From: Mycobacterium sp. SMC-2
Lineage (GTDB): Bacteria > Actinomycetota > Actinomycetes > Mycobacteriales > Mycobacteriaceae
DNA length: 64,000 nucleotides
Direction of reading: 5' to 3'
NCBI RefSeq assembly: GCF_025263485.1
Contig: NZ_CP079863.1
Location: forward strand, 2,976,001 to 3,040,000
The notes beneath the pieces were generated by a model. That model did not search any database. It saw nothing but the letters and a program-made list of their open reading frames with translations, and was not told the origin of the DNA. Positions within the stretch are counted from its first letter, which is position 1; every line of letters begins with the position of its first letter. The position numbers were made by a program, and so were the translations under genes. This document shows, piece by piece, positions 31,117-40,391 of this stretch.

Positions 31117-32409
31117 TCACCTTGGCCGCTCGGCCCTAGGCGACGGCTGTCTGCGCGTGGCTTCTTCCAAGAGATCGGCGGCGGCGGCCACGCTTTCCGC
31201 GGGTTTGCTCATTCGGGTGGCGAGCTCGCGGGCCCGGTTGGCATATTCCGGCGTGAGGATGCGACGCAGGTCCGCCACAAGCGATTTCTCGGTGGTGGCC
31301 GAAAAGCGTCGGGCGGCACCTACTTTGAGACGTTTGACTTGATTTCCCCAGTACGGCTGGTCGGCCGAGCTCCAGAGGATCAACGTGGGGATGCCGGCGC
31401 GCAGGCTCGCGGCCGTGGTGCCGGAGCCGCCGTGATGAACGACCGCCCGGCACGCGGGAAAGATCGACGCGTAGTTGACCGCGCCCACTACCTTGACATG
31501 ATCGAAGCGGGGCACGTCGCTGAAGTCGGTTCCACCGAAACAGATCAACGCTCGTTCGCCTAACTGCGCGCAGGCTGCAGCGATCATTTCTACTGTAGCA
31601 GTGGGAGATTCGAGCGCTATGCTGCCTGACCCAAAGCAAATCGGCGGTTTTCCCGCGGCAATCCACGACGCGACCTCGTCATCTGCGTCGGTAGGCAACT
31701 CCATCGTCAGAGCCCCCACGAAGGGACGGCGGTCGCCCCATTTCGCCCACTCGGTCGCCAGCCCAGGGAAGCAAACCGCGTCGTAGCCTTGGATTTCCAG
31801 TGCTTCGCGTTCGGTGATCCGTCGTTGCGAGCGCCGTGTGGCCTTCGGCAGGCCCAGGTCGTGGCGCTGCGCGTTGTCCACCTTTTTTGTCGCGCGCCAA
31901 AACAGCCACTCCACGGCCGTCATCGTGGAGCGCATCACCGGGGCCGGCACGCTCGGCACGAGCTGGCCGTTGGCCCGCATCGGGAAGTGATGCATCGTGG
32001 CCAACGGAATGTCGTAGTACTCCGCGACGTTGGCGGCGGGCTGCTCGAAATTCAAGCCGGTAGACAGCAGGTCGGCGCCCTCGGCCAGCGATATCAGCGT
32101 TGTGCTGACTTCGCCCCAATGCCGGATAATGGGCTCCCACACTCTGAGCATCAGCCGGATCGGGTCGCGGACCTTCCAGACGTTGCGGAGGAATTCCGTC
32201 CACATGTTGCGCAGGAATTCCTCGTCCAGGAACTCCTGCAGTTCCGGCCCGTAGGGGACGGCCGCAAGCCCAACCGATTCGACGAACCCGACGAGCTCGG
32301 GTGGGACCGCCATGCGGACCTCGTGCCCTCTGCGCAGCAGTTCGCGGCCGACGGCGGCGGAAGGCTCTATGTCGCCGCGCGTTCCGTAGCATGCCAGGGC
32401 AAACTTCAT
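31117..32409 (-). CDS. UGT-type glycosyltransferase (copy 3)
   Basis: A 430-residue GT-B glycosyltransferase on the reverse strand, converging with TylF copy 2 (18 bases between ends). It shares the N-terminal MKFALACYGTRGDIEPS, the ERExLEIQGYDAVCFPGL segment, and the donor-site HHGGSGTTAASLRAGIPTLIL with copies 1, 2 and 4. The C-terminus is intact (SLVADLRRILTPEYANRAREL). Probably a deoxyhexosyltransferase for a surface glycolipid. A GTG immediately before the ATG at 32409 is an alternative start. It lies 60 bases downstream of copy 4 and probably shares its transcript. Confidence 0.9.
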   Translation of the reverse strand: MKFALACYGTRGDIEPSAAVGRELLRRGHEVRMAVPPELVGFVESVGLAAVPYGPELQEFLDEEFLRNMWTEFLRNVWKVRDPIRLMLRVWEPIIRHWGEVSTTLISLAEGADLLSTGLNFEQPAANVAEYYDIPLATMHHFPMRANGQLVPSVPAPVMRSTMTAVEWLFWRATKKVDNAQRHDLGLPKATRRSQRRITEREALEIQGYDAVCFPGLATEWAKWGDRRPFVGALTMELPTDADDEVASWIAAGKPPICFGSGSIALESPTATVEMIAAACAQLGERALICFGGTDFSDVPRFDHVKVVGAVNYASIFPACRAVVHHGGSGTTAASLRAGIPTLILWSSADQPYWGNQVKRLKVGAARRFSATTEKSLVADLRRILTPEYANRARELATRMSKPAESVAAAADLLEEATRRQPSPRAERPR

Positions 32410-32469
32410 CACGGGTCCTAGCCTTGCAGTTGCCGTGTGCCCGCGGCGTCAGGGGTGTCGGTCACGCGA

Positions 32470-33723
32470 TCAGCCGACTCGCCCCGCGTGGGCGAGATTT
32501 TCCACCAGATCGGCGGCCTTGGCGGCGCTGTCGGCGGGCTTGGTCATCCGGGTGGCGAGATCGCGGGCGCGGGCGACGTATTCGGCGGAGAGGATCTGGC
32601 GCAGGTCTGCGATCAGCGATTCGCGGGTGGTTGCTGAGAAGGGCCGGGCAGTGCCGACCTTCAGGCGTTTGATCTGAGCCGCCCAGATCCGCTGATCTCC
32701 CTTGCTCCACAGGCTCAACGTGGGCAACCCGGCGCGCAGGCCTGCCGCCGTGGTGCCCGCGCCACCGTGGTGCACTACCGCACGACAGGCCGGGAAGACC
32801 GCGGCGTAATTCACCGGGCCGACCACCTTGACGTGGTCGGCCGCCGGCACGTCGCTGAAATCGCTCCAGCCCGAGCAGACCAAGGCCCGCTCGCCTAACT
32901 CCGCGCAGGCCGCACCGATCAGGGCGACCGTGTCGGCGGGGGAGTTGACCACCGTGCTGCCAAAGCCGAAGCAAATGGGCGGCGTTCCCGCGGCAATCCA
33001 CGACGCGATCTCGGCGTCGTCATCGGTGGTCAACTCCATCGTGAGCGTGCCGACAAAGGGCCGCTGCCCACCCCATTTCGCCCATTCGGCAGCCAGCCCG
33101 GGAAAGCACGCCTGGTCGTAGGCCTGGATTTCCAGCGATCCGCGTGCGGTGATCCGGCGCGGTGCGGGAGCGGTTGCCTTGGGCAGCCCAAGTTTCCGAC
33201 GCTGTGCGTCCTCGGCCTTCTTCGTCACCCGCCACTGCACCCAGTCCAGAGCCACCATGGTGGAGCGGACCGCCGGCGACGGCAGGCTGGGAACCGTCTG
33301 GCCGTTGGGCGGCATCGGGAAGTAGTGCATGGTGGCCAACGGGATGTCGTAGTACTCCGCGACGTTGGCCGGTATCGCGGGGAAGCCCGGCCCGCTGAAC
33401 ACCAAATCCGCGCCGTTGGCTATCTCCACCAGCGTGGTACTCATCTCCGCCCACGCCTGGGCGAGGAGCTCCTGGGCTTCGCGCCACAACCGGGCCACTT
33501 CCGGAACCCGCCACCAATGGCGAAGGAAATCCGTGTCCCAGTACCCGTCCTCCTGATTTGGCCCGTAGGGGACCGCGTCAAGCCCGGCCGCCTCGACCAG
33601 GCCGATCAGATTTGGTGGGACGGCCATGCTGACGTCGTGTCCGCGGCGTTGCAGCTCGGCGCCGACGGCGGTGCAGGGCTCGACATCGCCGCGGCTTCCT
33701 GAGCTTGCCATGGCAATTTTCAC
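32470..33723 (-). CDS. UGT-type glycosyltransferase (copy 4)
   Basis: A 417-residue GT-B glycosyltransferase, the most divergent of the four (MKIAMASSGSRGDVEPC start; HHGGAGTTAAGLRAGLPTLSL donor motif; C-terminal MTKPADSAAKAADLVENLAH). The acceptor-binding N-terminal half differs most (EDGYWDTDFLRHWWRVPEVARLW), which suggests another acceptor. The start is GTG at 33723. It heads the reverse-strand pair with copy 3 and diverges from the family-2 glycosyltransferase at 34100 across 376 bases. Confidence 0.9.
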   Translation of the reverse strand: MKIAMASSGSRGDVEPCTAVGAELQRRGHDVSMAVPPNLIGLVEAAGLDAVPYGPNQEDGYWDTDFLRHWWRVPEVARLWREAQELLAQAWAEMSTTLVEIANGADLVFSGPGFPAIPANVAEYYDIPLATMHYFPMPPNGQTVPSLPSPAVRSTMVALDWVQWRVTKKAEDAQRRKLGLPKATAPAPRRITARGSLEIQAYDQACFPGLAAEWAKWGGQRPFVGTLTMELTTDDDAEIASWIAAGTPPICFGFGSTVVNSPADTVALIGAACAELGERALVCSGWSDFSDVPAADHVKVVGPVNYAAVFPACRAVVHHGGAGTTAAGLRAGLPTLSLWSKGDQRIWAAQIKRLKVGTARPFSATTRESLIADLRQILSAEYVARARDLATRMTKPADSAAKAADLVENLAHAGRVG

Positions 33724-34099
33724 AAGGAAACACTGCCTTTCGATCGTCGCACGTCGGCAATGGAGGCCATTATCTCTGAATGTTCGACTGTGTGATGGGC
33801 GTTCGGCCTTGGATTTGATATACGGTTGGCAGGCCCTTCACGGCATTGTCATTTGCAGGCGCGCCGTGAAACCTGCAGATGCGGATGCTTTCCCAGCCGG
33901 CGCGTAATGATAAGGCGTTGGCTACTCCAACCCAGTACACCACCTACTGCCATACTTCGTGGCGAACCCGAGTTCACACAGTCTGCCGAGCTGTGCGTCA
34001 GGGAGATCTCTGTTTCCCGCGGCACCTCACTGCCGATGCACGACGACATGACCCTGAGGAAGGCGCGGGGACTGCCGCCATGAAGGAAGGAAATTCGTA
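33724..34099. promoter_or_regulatory. Divergent intergenic region
   Basis: 376 bases between the start of UGT copy 4 (reverse) and the GT2 gene (forward). It must contain promoters for both directions; no specific operator was recognised. The forward gene has aaggaaggaaattc as a strong ribosome binding site at its right edge. No protein-coding remnant was identified. Confidence 0.5.
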
Positions 34100-35113
34100 G
34101 TGACCGAAGGGACGACCGCGAACTCACCCAAGGTGAGCATCGTGTCGACGACCCACAACCAAGAGGCCTACGTCCGCCAGGCTTTCGACAGCTTCATCGC
34201 CCAGCAGACCGACTTCCTTGTGGAAGTTATCGTCGCCGACGATGCGTCGACTGATGGCACCCCGGCGATCATCCGCGAGTACGCCGAGCGCTACCCGCAG
34301 TTGTTCCGGCCGATTTTCAGATCCGAGAATCTCGGCCTCAACGCGAACCTAGTGGGCGCTCTATCACTGGCGCGTGGCGACTACATCGCGCTGTGCGAGG
34401 GGGACGACTTCTGGACCGATCCGCTGAAGCTCAGCAAACAAGTCACATTCATGGATCAGCACCCGAACACGGCGGTGTGTTTCCATCCAGTCCGGGTGAT
34501 GTGGGATGACGGTTCTGCCAAAGACACGAAGTTCCCCCCGGTGTACTTGCGTGGCAACTTGAGCGTCGATGCGCTGATCTTGATGAACTTCATTCAGACA
34601 AACTCCGTCGTCTACCGCCGACTTGAGCGCTACGATGGCATACCCGCCGATGTCATGCCCCTGGATTGGTACCTACACGTCCGACACGCGGTCCACGGCG
34701 AAATCGCTATGTTGCCAGAGACAATGGCCGTCTACCGACGCCATTCTCAAGGTATGTGGCATAACCAAGTTGTCGACCCCCCGAAGTTCTGGCTGACGCA
34801 AGGCCCCGGCCATGCAGCGACCTTCGACGCCATGATCGACCTGTTCCCGGGCGACCCACTGCGTCAGGAACTCATTGCCGTAATGGCCGATTGGATTTTG
34901 CATCAGATCGCGAAGGTTCCTGGCTCTGAGGGTGGCGGCGCCTTCCAGAACACCATCGCGCGCCACCCGCGGATAGCAATGCTGGCGCTGCAGCACCGCT
35001 GGGCGACGCCCACGCGGCGGCTCACGACTTTGCGGCGTCGACTTGCCGCCGTCGCGCCGAGTCGGAGAGGTCTGGTCGACATCTGGCCGGCGCTGGTCTC
35101 AAACGCCAGATGA
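34100..35113 (+). CDS. Family 2 glycosyltransferase
   Basis: A 337-residue GT-A glycosyltransferase. The N-terminal nucleotide-binding strand is VSIVSTTHNQEAYVRQAFDS, the conserved DDASTDGT (about 47-54) and the D-x-D-like EGDDFW (about 94-99) bind the sugar nucleotide and metal, and HSQGMW lies near the acceptor side. No membrane span is evident, so it probably works at the inner face of the membrane. The GTG start is well supported by aaggaagg. Similar enzymes are encoded in the Rv1514c-Rv1520 part of the M. tuberculosis glycolipid region; the sugar is unknown. Confidence 0.85.
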   Translation: MTEGTTANSPKVSIVSTTHNQEAYVRQAFDSFIAQQTDFLVEVIVADDASTDGTPAIIREYAERYPQLFRPIFRSENLGLNANLVGALSLARGDYIALCEGDDFWTDPLKLSKQVTFMDQHPNTAVCFHPVRVMWDDGSAKDTKFPPVYLRGNLSVDALILMNFIQTNSVVYRRLERYDGIPADVMPLDWYLHVRHAVHGEIAMLPETMAVYRRHSQGMWHNQVVDPPKFWLTQGPGHAATFDAMIDLFPGDPLRQELIAVMADWILHQIAKVPGSEGGGAFQNTIARHPRIAMLALQHRWATPTRRLTTLRRRLAAVAPSRRGLVDIWPALVSNAR

Positions 35114-35295
35114 AAGCGATAAAGAATTCCGCGCAGGACTGTGGCCCGGAACGTTCCCTCGCTGCGCCGTGACGGCGTTCGGCGGAGTCGGCCGATTGAT
35201 GGTGTGCGTCTTCGGATACGACCTCAGAGGGTTTGCTATTGGCCTAAGTTGATTGAGGTGATCGTTGCGGTCCCAGAAGCGCAAGGGGGAAGTAG

Positions 35296-36099
35296 GTGAC
35301 AGCGGCTCCGACCGTCTCGGTGATAACGATCTCTTTCCACGACCTCGACGGGCTGAAACGCACGGTGGAAAGTGTGCGAGCGCAGCGCTACCCCGGACGT
35401 ATCGAGCACGTCGTGATCGATGGTGGGTCGGGTGACGACGTGGTACAGTACCTGGCCGCGTGTGATCCAGGATTTGCGTATTGGCAATCCGAGCCCGACG
35501 GGGGCAGGTACGACGCGATGAATCAGGGCATTGCCCGCGCGTCAGGCGACCTGCTGTGGTTCATGCACTCCGGCGATCGATTTTCGGATCCCGACGCGGT
35601 GGCTCAGGCTGTGGAGGCGATCTCGGGCCATGGGCCGGCACGCGAAGTATGGGGCTATGGCATGGACAACCTCATCGGTCTCGGGCGTGTGCGCGGCCCG
35701 ATCCCCTTCAGTATTCGTAAGTTTCTCGCCGGTTGGCAGGTGGTTCCGCACCAAGCGTCGTTCTTCGGGTCATCGCTCGTGAGCAAGTTGGGAGGCTATG
35801 ACCTCGACTTCGGGGTCGCCGCAGACCAAGAATTCATTTTGCGTGCCGCGCTGTTGCGGGAACCAATCACCATCCGACGCGTGTTGTGCGACTTTGACAC
35901 CACCGGTGTCGGTACTAACAGGCACCCAAGTGTGGTCTTTCGCGACCTGCGCCGCATGTGGGACTTACATCGCCGCTACCCGCTGGGAGGACGGCGAGTG
36001 TCGCGGGCTTACCTGCGATCATGGGAGTACTACCTTCGCCTCATGGAATACGCGTTCATACACATGTCGAAAAACCGACGCGGTAATCTCGCTACTTGA
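35296..36099 (+). CDS. Family 2 glycosyltransferase (WcaA-like, Rv1514c-type)
   Basis: A 267-residue GT-A enzyme of the colanic-acid-type group: VSVITISFHDLDGLKRTVES, then IDGGSGDDVVQYL, QSEPDGGRYDAMNQGIARASGD (the DGG-Y-DAMN-G signature) and HQASFFGSSLVSKLGGYD. The pattern closely resembles M. tuberculosis Rv1514c. It is predicted to add one sugar to a lipid-linked or glycolipid acceptor. The GTG at 35296 is preceded by gggggaagtag. It is 182 bases downstream of the previous GT2 and probably in the same unit. Confidence 0.85.
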   Translation: MTAAPTVSVITISFHDLDGLKRTVESVRAQRYPGRIEHVVIDGGSGDDVVQYLAACDPGFAYWQSEPDGGRYDAMNQGIARASGDLLWFMHSGDRFSDPDAVAQAVEAISGHGPAREVWGYGMDNLIGLGRVRGPIPFSIRKFLAGWQVVPHQASFFGSSLVSKLGGYDLDFGVAADQEFILRAALLREPITIRRVLCDFDTTGVGTNRHPSVVFRDLRRMWDLHRRYPLGGRRVSRAYLRSWEYYLRLMEYAFIHMSKNRRGNLAT

Positions 36100-36167
36100 C
36101 TGATCCGAGGCGGCGAGTATCACTGTTATTTCCTAAGCGACGCCTCTATTCCGGTGGCGCGGGACGG

Positions 36168-37229
36168 CTAGACTCGTCTCAGCCAGAACGAGCCGGGCTC
36201 ACGGAACTCCAATTGTTGCCGAAGAACAGGGCAGGTCTCGGTCAACTCATCCGTGTAGTGATGTCTCAAAAAGTTCAGCGCGCCAATGACCTTGAATTCA
36301 GAATTGTAACTAAGAAAAGCTTCCAGCAGATACTGCTCATTCCAGAAGCAAACAGATTGTACCCATTCCTCCAGGTAGTCCTTTGGAGTAAAGATGTCAT
36401 GAATATGGATCAATACACCGGATTTGAGGATGGGCAGAATCTCAAAGTACTCGAACAGCACATCGCCTTGCGGCCGGATCATGTGAGACGAATCAATAAA
36501 GAGGATGTCGTCCTTCTCTAGTTGCCGAAATAACGACGTGTCGATCAGTTCCACCGGCTTGCGGACGACGCTCACATTGAACCTGTCAAGCCAATCGGCT
36601 TCGTACGGCTCGATGCATACGTGTTCGCACTTGTAGCCAGAATCTTCAACACGGTTGGCTTCTACCGCGCTCGCTGCCAATAGTGTTGATTGACCGCTGC
36701 CGATTTCGAAAATCCGCTTCGGCTTAAACAGTCGGATCATGTTGTATAAGAATTCCGCATCCCCAGATTCGAAGAAACCGTTCCGGTAAAAAAACTCATG
36801 GTCGGCCTGGCGGTCGAGCGGAAATCTGACCAGTTCGTCGTTGAACCGAAACCTTCTCAGCAGATCCAGCTGTTCAGTGACATTCCAATCGATGCTCGGT
36901 AGTTCGCGATCCTCGGATAACGGCTTTCTCAGATGGACTGGGTTAAATAACGGCTCATAGTAATGGTCGAGGATCGGAAAAATTCCTATTCGTCTGAAAA
37001 CACGCAACGCCAATGGCATTCGCCCAAATCCGGTGGAACGAATCACTCGCAACGCTAAAGACGCCGTCGCGGTGATCGGAAGTAACGCGAAGTCGATCAG
37101 CGAAAGACACAATTTCGTGAACTTTTGCACGGTTCTCGGTGCTTCAGCAGACGTCGACGGTGTCCACGGGCAAATCGCTACAGTTTGCCGACGAAAACGG
37201 AATTCCAGAATAGCGATAGTTTTTAGCAT
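36168..37229 (-). CDS. Class I SAM-dependent methyltransferase, AT-richer than neighbours
   Basis: A 353-residue protein with a basic, partly hydrophobic N-terminal third (FALLPITATASLALRVIRS) and a methyltransferase domain: RIFEIGSGQSTLLAASAV (SAM loop, about 185-202), CIEPYEADWLDRF, DILFIDSSHMIRPQGDV and GVLIHIHDIFTPKDY. The IDSSH and IHDIF residues resemble the Methyltransf_24 group that acts on sugars. The gene is visibly poorer in GC than the surrounding genes and uses codons such as aaa, aat and ata freely, a sign of acquisition from another source. It is alone on the reverse strand among forward genes. The acceptor is unknown. Confidence 0.82.
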   Translation of the reverse strand: MLKTIAILEFRFRRQTVAICPWTPSTSAEAPRTVQKFTKLCLSLIDFALLPITATASLALRVIRSTGFGRMPLALRVFRRIGIFPILDHYYEPLFNPVHLRKPLSEDRELPSIDWNVTEQLDLLRRFRFNDELVRFPLDRQADHEFFYRNGFFESGDAEFLYNMIRLFKPKRIFEIGSGQSTLLAASAVEANRVEDSGYKCEHVCIEPYEADWLDRFNVSVVRKPVELIDTSLFRQLEKDDILFIDSSHMIRPQGDVLFEYFEILPILKSGVLIHIHDIFTPKDYLEEWVQSVCFWNEQYLLEAFLSYNSEFKVIGALNFLRHHYTDELTETCPVLRQQLEFREPGSFWLRRV

Positions 37230-37481
37230 CTCCCCGGCTCATGCGGCGACTCTAACATCAAGGGCGACAATCATCATCCGCGCTGCAAACGCAGCCGGTT
37301 CCCGGCGGCCGCAGATCCGGCGTGCTGCCTGAAGCGGTGCGTTTCTGGCTAGCCGGTGCACCAAGCCACGGAGATGGGGCGCCCATCGCCTGCGGGGGAG
37401 TCGTTCCGCGTGCAACACTTTGGCCGTGACTTGCCGCCAAAGCTAGCAGCTTGATGTAGGAGAAGACATGGGGAGAAGCGC

Positions 37482-38243
37482 ATGGGGACACTAGAGGCCG
37501 CGAACCGTCTCGCGCGTCGCGCGATCGATAGGGTGCAAGGGTATGGGGTCATCAACCGCGGCGGTCGGGGCGTCGTGGGACTGATCGACGTCGGCTCGGT
37601 GGGATCACTGCCGGGTCCCTGGCATCAGCGGTCCGACCTTGTCAGCCACGTCCTCAAGTTTGAACCGCGCGATCCTCGCGGCGAGACGCCGCGCGTGGTC
37701 ACCATCGACACGGCCCTTTGGAGTGAATCGGCCACGCTGCCGTTTTATGTGTACGCCGGCCAGGATGGTCACGGCTCGTCGCTATTTCGGCAGAATGTTG
37801 ATTACGTGCGCGACAACTTCGACATCCTGCGCACTATTGGCCCCTCCTATCTCGCCGAAACATGGTTCGAGCGATCGCGTTTGGACCACATCGAGGAAAT
37901 CCAGTGCACAACGCTCGATGCCGTACTAGCTGACCGCGTCGAGCCCTACCATCTTCTCAAGATCGACGCGCAGGGTGCGGAGCGACAGATCCTGGAAGGG
38001 GCGGCCAACTACCTCGCCGACGGTGACTGCCTGGCCCTGCATCTCGAACTGTTCCGGCTGCCTCTGTACGAAGGGATCGCACTACGGCCCGAGGTCGAGG
38101 CGATGGTCGATGGCATGGGGTTCAGCCTGGTTAAGGAGTATCCCCCGCATGGTTCGTTCGACTCGCAGAACGACTGCGTGTTCATGCGTCGTGGCGCCAC
38201 CGGTGCGGTCGCGGATGCTATACGCATGGCGTACCGACTCTAG
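37482..38243 (+). CDS. FkbM-family methyltransferase
   Basis: A 253-residue FkbM-type O-methyltransferase. Blocks include VGLIDVGSVGSLPGPW, VVTIDTALWSESATLPFYV, TTLDAVLADRV, HLLKIDAQGAERQILEGA (the K-I-D-x-Q/E-G motif) and LHLELFRLPLYEG. Such proteins methylate sugar or polyketide hydroxyls. The start has ggagaagc upstream. It lies 60 bases before the SMP-30-like gene and is probably co-transcribed with it. Confidence 0.82.
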   Translation: MGTLEAANRLARRAIDRVQGYGVINRGGRGVVGLIDVGSVGSLPGPWHQRSDLVSHVLKFEPRDPRGETPRVVTIDTALWSESATLPFYVYAGQDGHGSSLFRQNVDYVRDNFDILRTIGPSYLAETWFERSRLDHIEEIQCTTLDAVLADRVEPYHLLKIDAQGAERQILEGAANYLADGDCLALHLELFRLPLYEGIALRPEVEAMVDGMGFSLVKEYPPHGSFDSQNDCVFMRRGATGAVADAIRMAYRL

Positions 38244-38302
38244 AAGTCAGCGCCCACGGGGCCATGGAGTTTCGGCGTATGCACTTAAGGACCTAATCAC
38301 CT

Positions 38303-39169
38303 GTGGTGCTTGAAGCTGAACGCGTGACCGTACCGGTCGCCCACCACGGAGAGGGACCGTACTGGGATGCGGAGACGGGTCGCATTTTGTGCATGGACGT
38401 TCTGGCGGCTGAGATCGTCGCGGTCGATTCTTCCGGCGAAGTGTCCCGCTGCAAGGTACCGAGTCGGGCAGCCACCGTGGTGAGGCGCCGGGCATCCGGT
38501 GGATTTGCGATCGCTACCGAGCATGGGCTCCTCAGTGCAGACGATCAGCTGTCGACATTCGAGAAAATCGCGGATGTCATCGATGATCCGAATTTGCGGA
38601 CCAACGACGGGGGCTGCGATCCTCTGGGCGGCTTCGTGATAGGCACCATGGCCTACGACGAGCGACCTGGTAGGGGAGCCGTCTATCGCGTGGCGCCCGA
38701 CCATCAGGTCGTCGAATTGGTCTCGTCTGTATCGATTTCGAACGGCGTCCAATGGTCGGCGGACGGCAGCCGTGTGTACTACGTTGACACTCCGACCCGG
38801 CGTGTGGATGTATTCGACGTTGATCCCGAGACGGGAGGGTGGTCGGGGCGCCGCATCCATACCTACATCGACGACACACCCGGATATCCCGACGGGATGG
38901 CGATTGACGAAGACGACGGGCTGTGGGTCGCGCTGTGGGGCGCCGGGGGCATCAACCATTACGACGCGAGGGGTCGCCTCGTCGAGAGCATTAGTGTGCC
39001 CGGCATCACCCAGGTCAGTTCGTGTACGTTCGGCGGCGACGGACGCGATTTGCTGTACATCACCACCTCGCGTCAGGGACTGGCCCACGCTCGTGAGCCT
39101 TCTGCCGGCGCAATATTCGCAGTGCGTACCGGATCACGAGGGGCAGTCGCCCCAGAGTTTGGCGGGTGA
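38303..39169 (+). CDS. SMP-30/gluconolactonase-like protein
   Basis: A 288-residue six-bladed beta-propeller of the SMP-30/LRE family. Metal-binding landmarks are the Glu in HHGEGPYWD (about 17), the Asn in ISNGVQWSADGS (about 148) and the Asp in YPDGMAIDEDDGLWVALWG (about 198). Such enzymes hydrolyse sugar lactones or related esters. A role in sugar-precursor metabolism of this locus is plausible but unproven. Two adjacent GTG codons (38303, 38306) are equally possible starts. It is the last gene before an IS21-family insertion. Confidence 0.85.
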   Translation: MVLEAERVTVPVAHHGEGPYWDAETGRILCMDVLAAEIVAVDSSGEVSRCKVPSRAATVVRRRASGGFAIATEHGLLSADDQLSTFEKIADVIDDPNLRTNDGGCDPLGGFVIGTMAYDERPGRGAVYRVAPDHQVVELVSSVSISNGVQWSADGSRVYYVDTPTRRVDVFDVDPETGGWSGRRIHTYIDDTPGYPDGMAIDEDDGLWVALWGAGGINHYDARGRLVESISVPGITQVSSCTFGGDGRDLLYITTSRQGLAHAREPSAGAIFAVRTGSRGAVAPEFGG

Positions 39170-39516
39170 CGGTGAAGTAGATCCGTGCCCTCGGCTGCGT
39201 TAGATCGTCCAGATCGAAAACAGCGCCCTGGCGGTCTGTCGGTCGGCGAGCTCCCGTTACCCACGGCGGCGGCAACCCTCTTCATTCAGGCTATCCACTA
39301 ATTGTGCGGGGAGAATTACTTCAGGATGGTCGGCTTTTTCGATCGCGCGGCTAGCTGATTGATTACTCAGGATTTATTTCGTTGAATTGGCAGGGGAAGC
39401 CTTTGGCTTATTAAAATTGCTGGATGCGAATATTGCTTGAATCCGCAACCAACGGCTCCCTATCATGCGCGTTAGTCCGTGTCGAAGGTACGCGTCATCA
39501 AATTGATAGAAAATGC
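39170..39516. other. Intergenic AT-rich stretch left of the IS21 element
   Basis: No gene is supported. The right 200 bases are unusually AT-rich for this genome (for example cttattaaaattgctgg). It ends in the 5-base target sequence aatgc (39512-39516) that is duplicated on the far side of the insertion sequence. Confidence 0.55.
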
Positions 39517-39587
39517 TGTCGGCGGCGGCTGAAAATTGACCCCCTGGCGGCAGGTGAAAATTGACCCCCTGCCGGGGTGGTTGGTGA

Positions 39588-40391
39588 TTATTCCTCAGTG
39601 GTGGCCGCTGCGGTAGGTGTGCGGCCGAGGTCGCGGTCTTTGAGTCGGTAGCTGTCTCCTTTGAGGGTGATGACTTCGGCGTGGTGGACGAGGCGGTCGA
39701 TCATGGCGGCGGCCACGACGTCGTCGCCGAACACCTCGCCCCAGCGGCCGAAGGCTTTGTTGGAGGTGACGATCAGGCTGGCGCGCTCGTAGCGGGCCGA
39801 GACCAGTTGGAAGAACAGGTTGGCCGCCTCGGGTTCAAACGGGATGTAGCCGACTTCATCGATCACGATGAGCGGGTAGCGCCCGAGGCGGGTCAGTTCG
39901 GCGTGGATGCGTCCGGCGTGATGCGCTTCGGCGAGTCGGGCGACCCATTCGGCGGCGGTGGCGAACAGGACGCGGTGGCCGGCCTGACAGGCCCGTATCG
40001 CCAGCCCAATGGCCAGGTGGGTCTTGCCGGTGCCCGGTGGGCCGAGGAACACGACGTTGTCGCGGGCGGTGACGAAGTCCAGCGTGCCCAGATGCGCGAT
40101 GGTGTCGCGTTTGAGTCCGCGAGCATGGTCGAAGTCGAACTCCTCCAGAGACTTTCGTGCCGGGAAGCGTGCCGCTCGGATACGTCCCTCGCCGCCGTGG
40201 GATTCGCGAGCAGAGACTTCACGTTGCAGGCACGCCGCCAAATATTCCTCGTGGGTCCAGTTCTCGGCCCGGGCCCGTTCGGCCAACCGGGCAATCGAGT
40301 CCCGCAGGGTGGGTGCCTTGAGTGCACGGGTCAGATACGCCAACTCGGTGGTCACGTCCCGCCCGGCAGTGGTGGTTTTGGTGGTGGCCAT
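39588..40391 (-). CDS. istB: IS21-family helper ATPase IstB (element A)
   Basis: A 267-residue AAA+ ATPase of the IstB/DnaC type that assembles on target DNA and activates the IstA transposase. Walker A is GPPGTGKT (117-124), Walker B is [11 protein letters not shown], and sensor residues lie in LIVTSNKAFGRWGEVF. It starts within the istA stop codon (TGATG overlap), the usual translational coupling in IS21 elements. It is clearly different from the IstB of element B, although both keep the family core. Confidence 0.95.
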   Translation of the reverse strand: MATTKTTTAGRDVTTELAYLTRALKAPTLRDSIARLAERARAENWTHEEYLAACLQREVSARESHGGEGRIRAARFPARKSLEEFDFDHARGLKRDTIAHLGTLDFVTARDNVVFLGPPGTGKTHLAIGLAIRACQAGHRVLFATAAEWVARLAEAHHAGRIHAELTRLGRYPLIVIDEVGYIPFEPEAANLFFQLVSARYERASLIVTSNKAFGRWGEVFGDDVVAAAMIDRLVHHAEVITLKGDSYRLKDRDLGRTPTAAATTEE

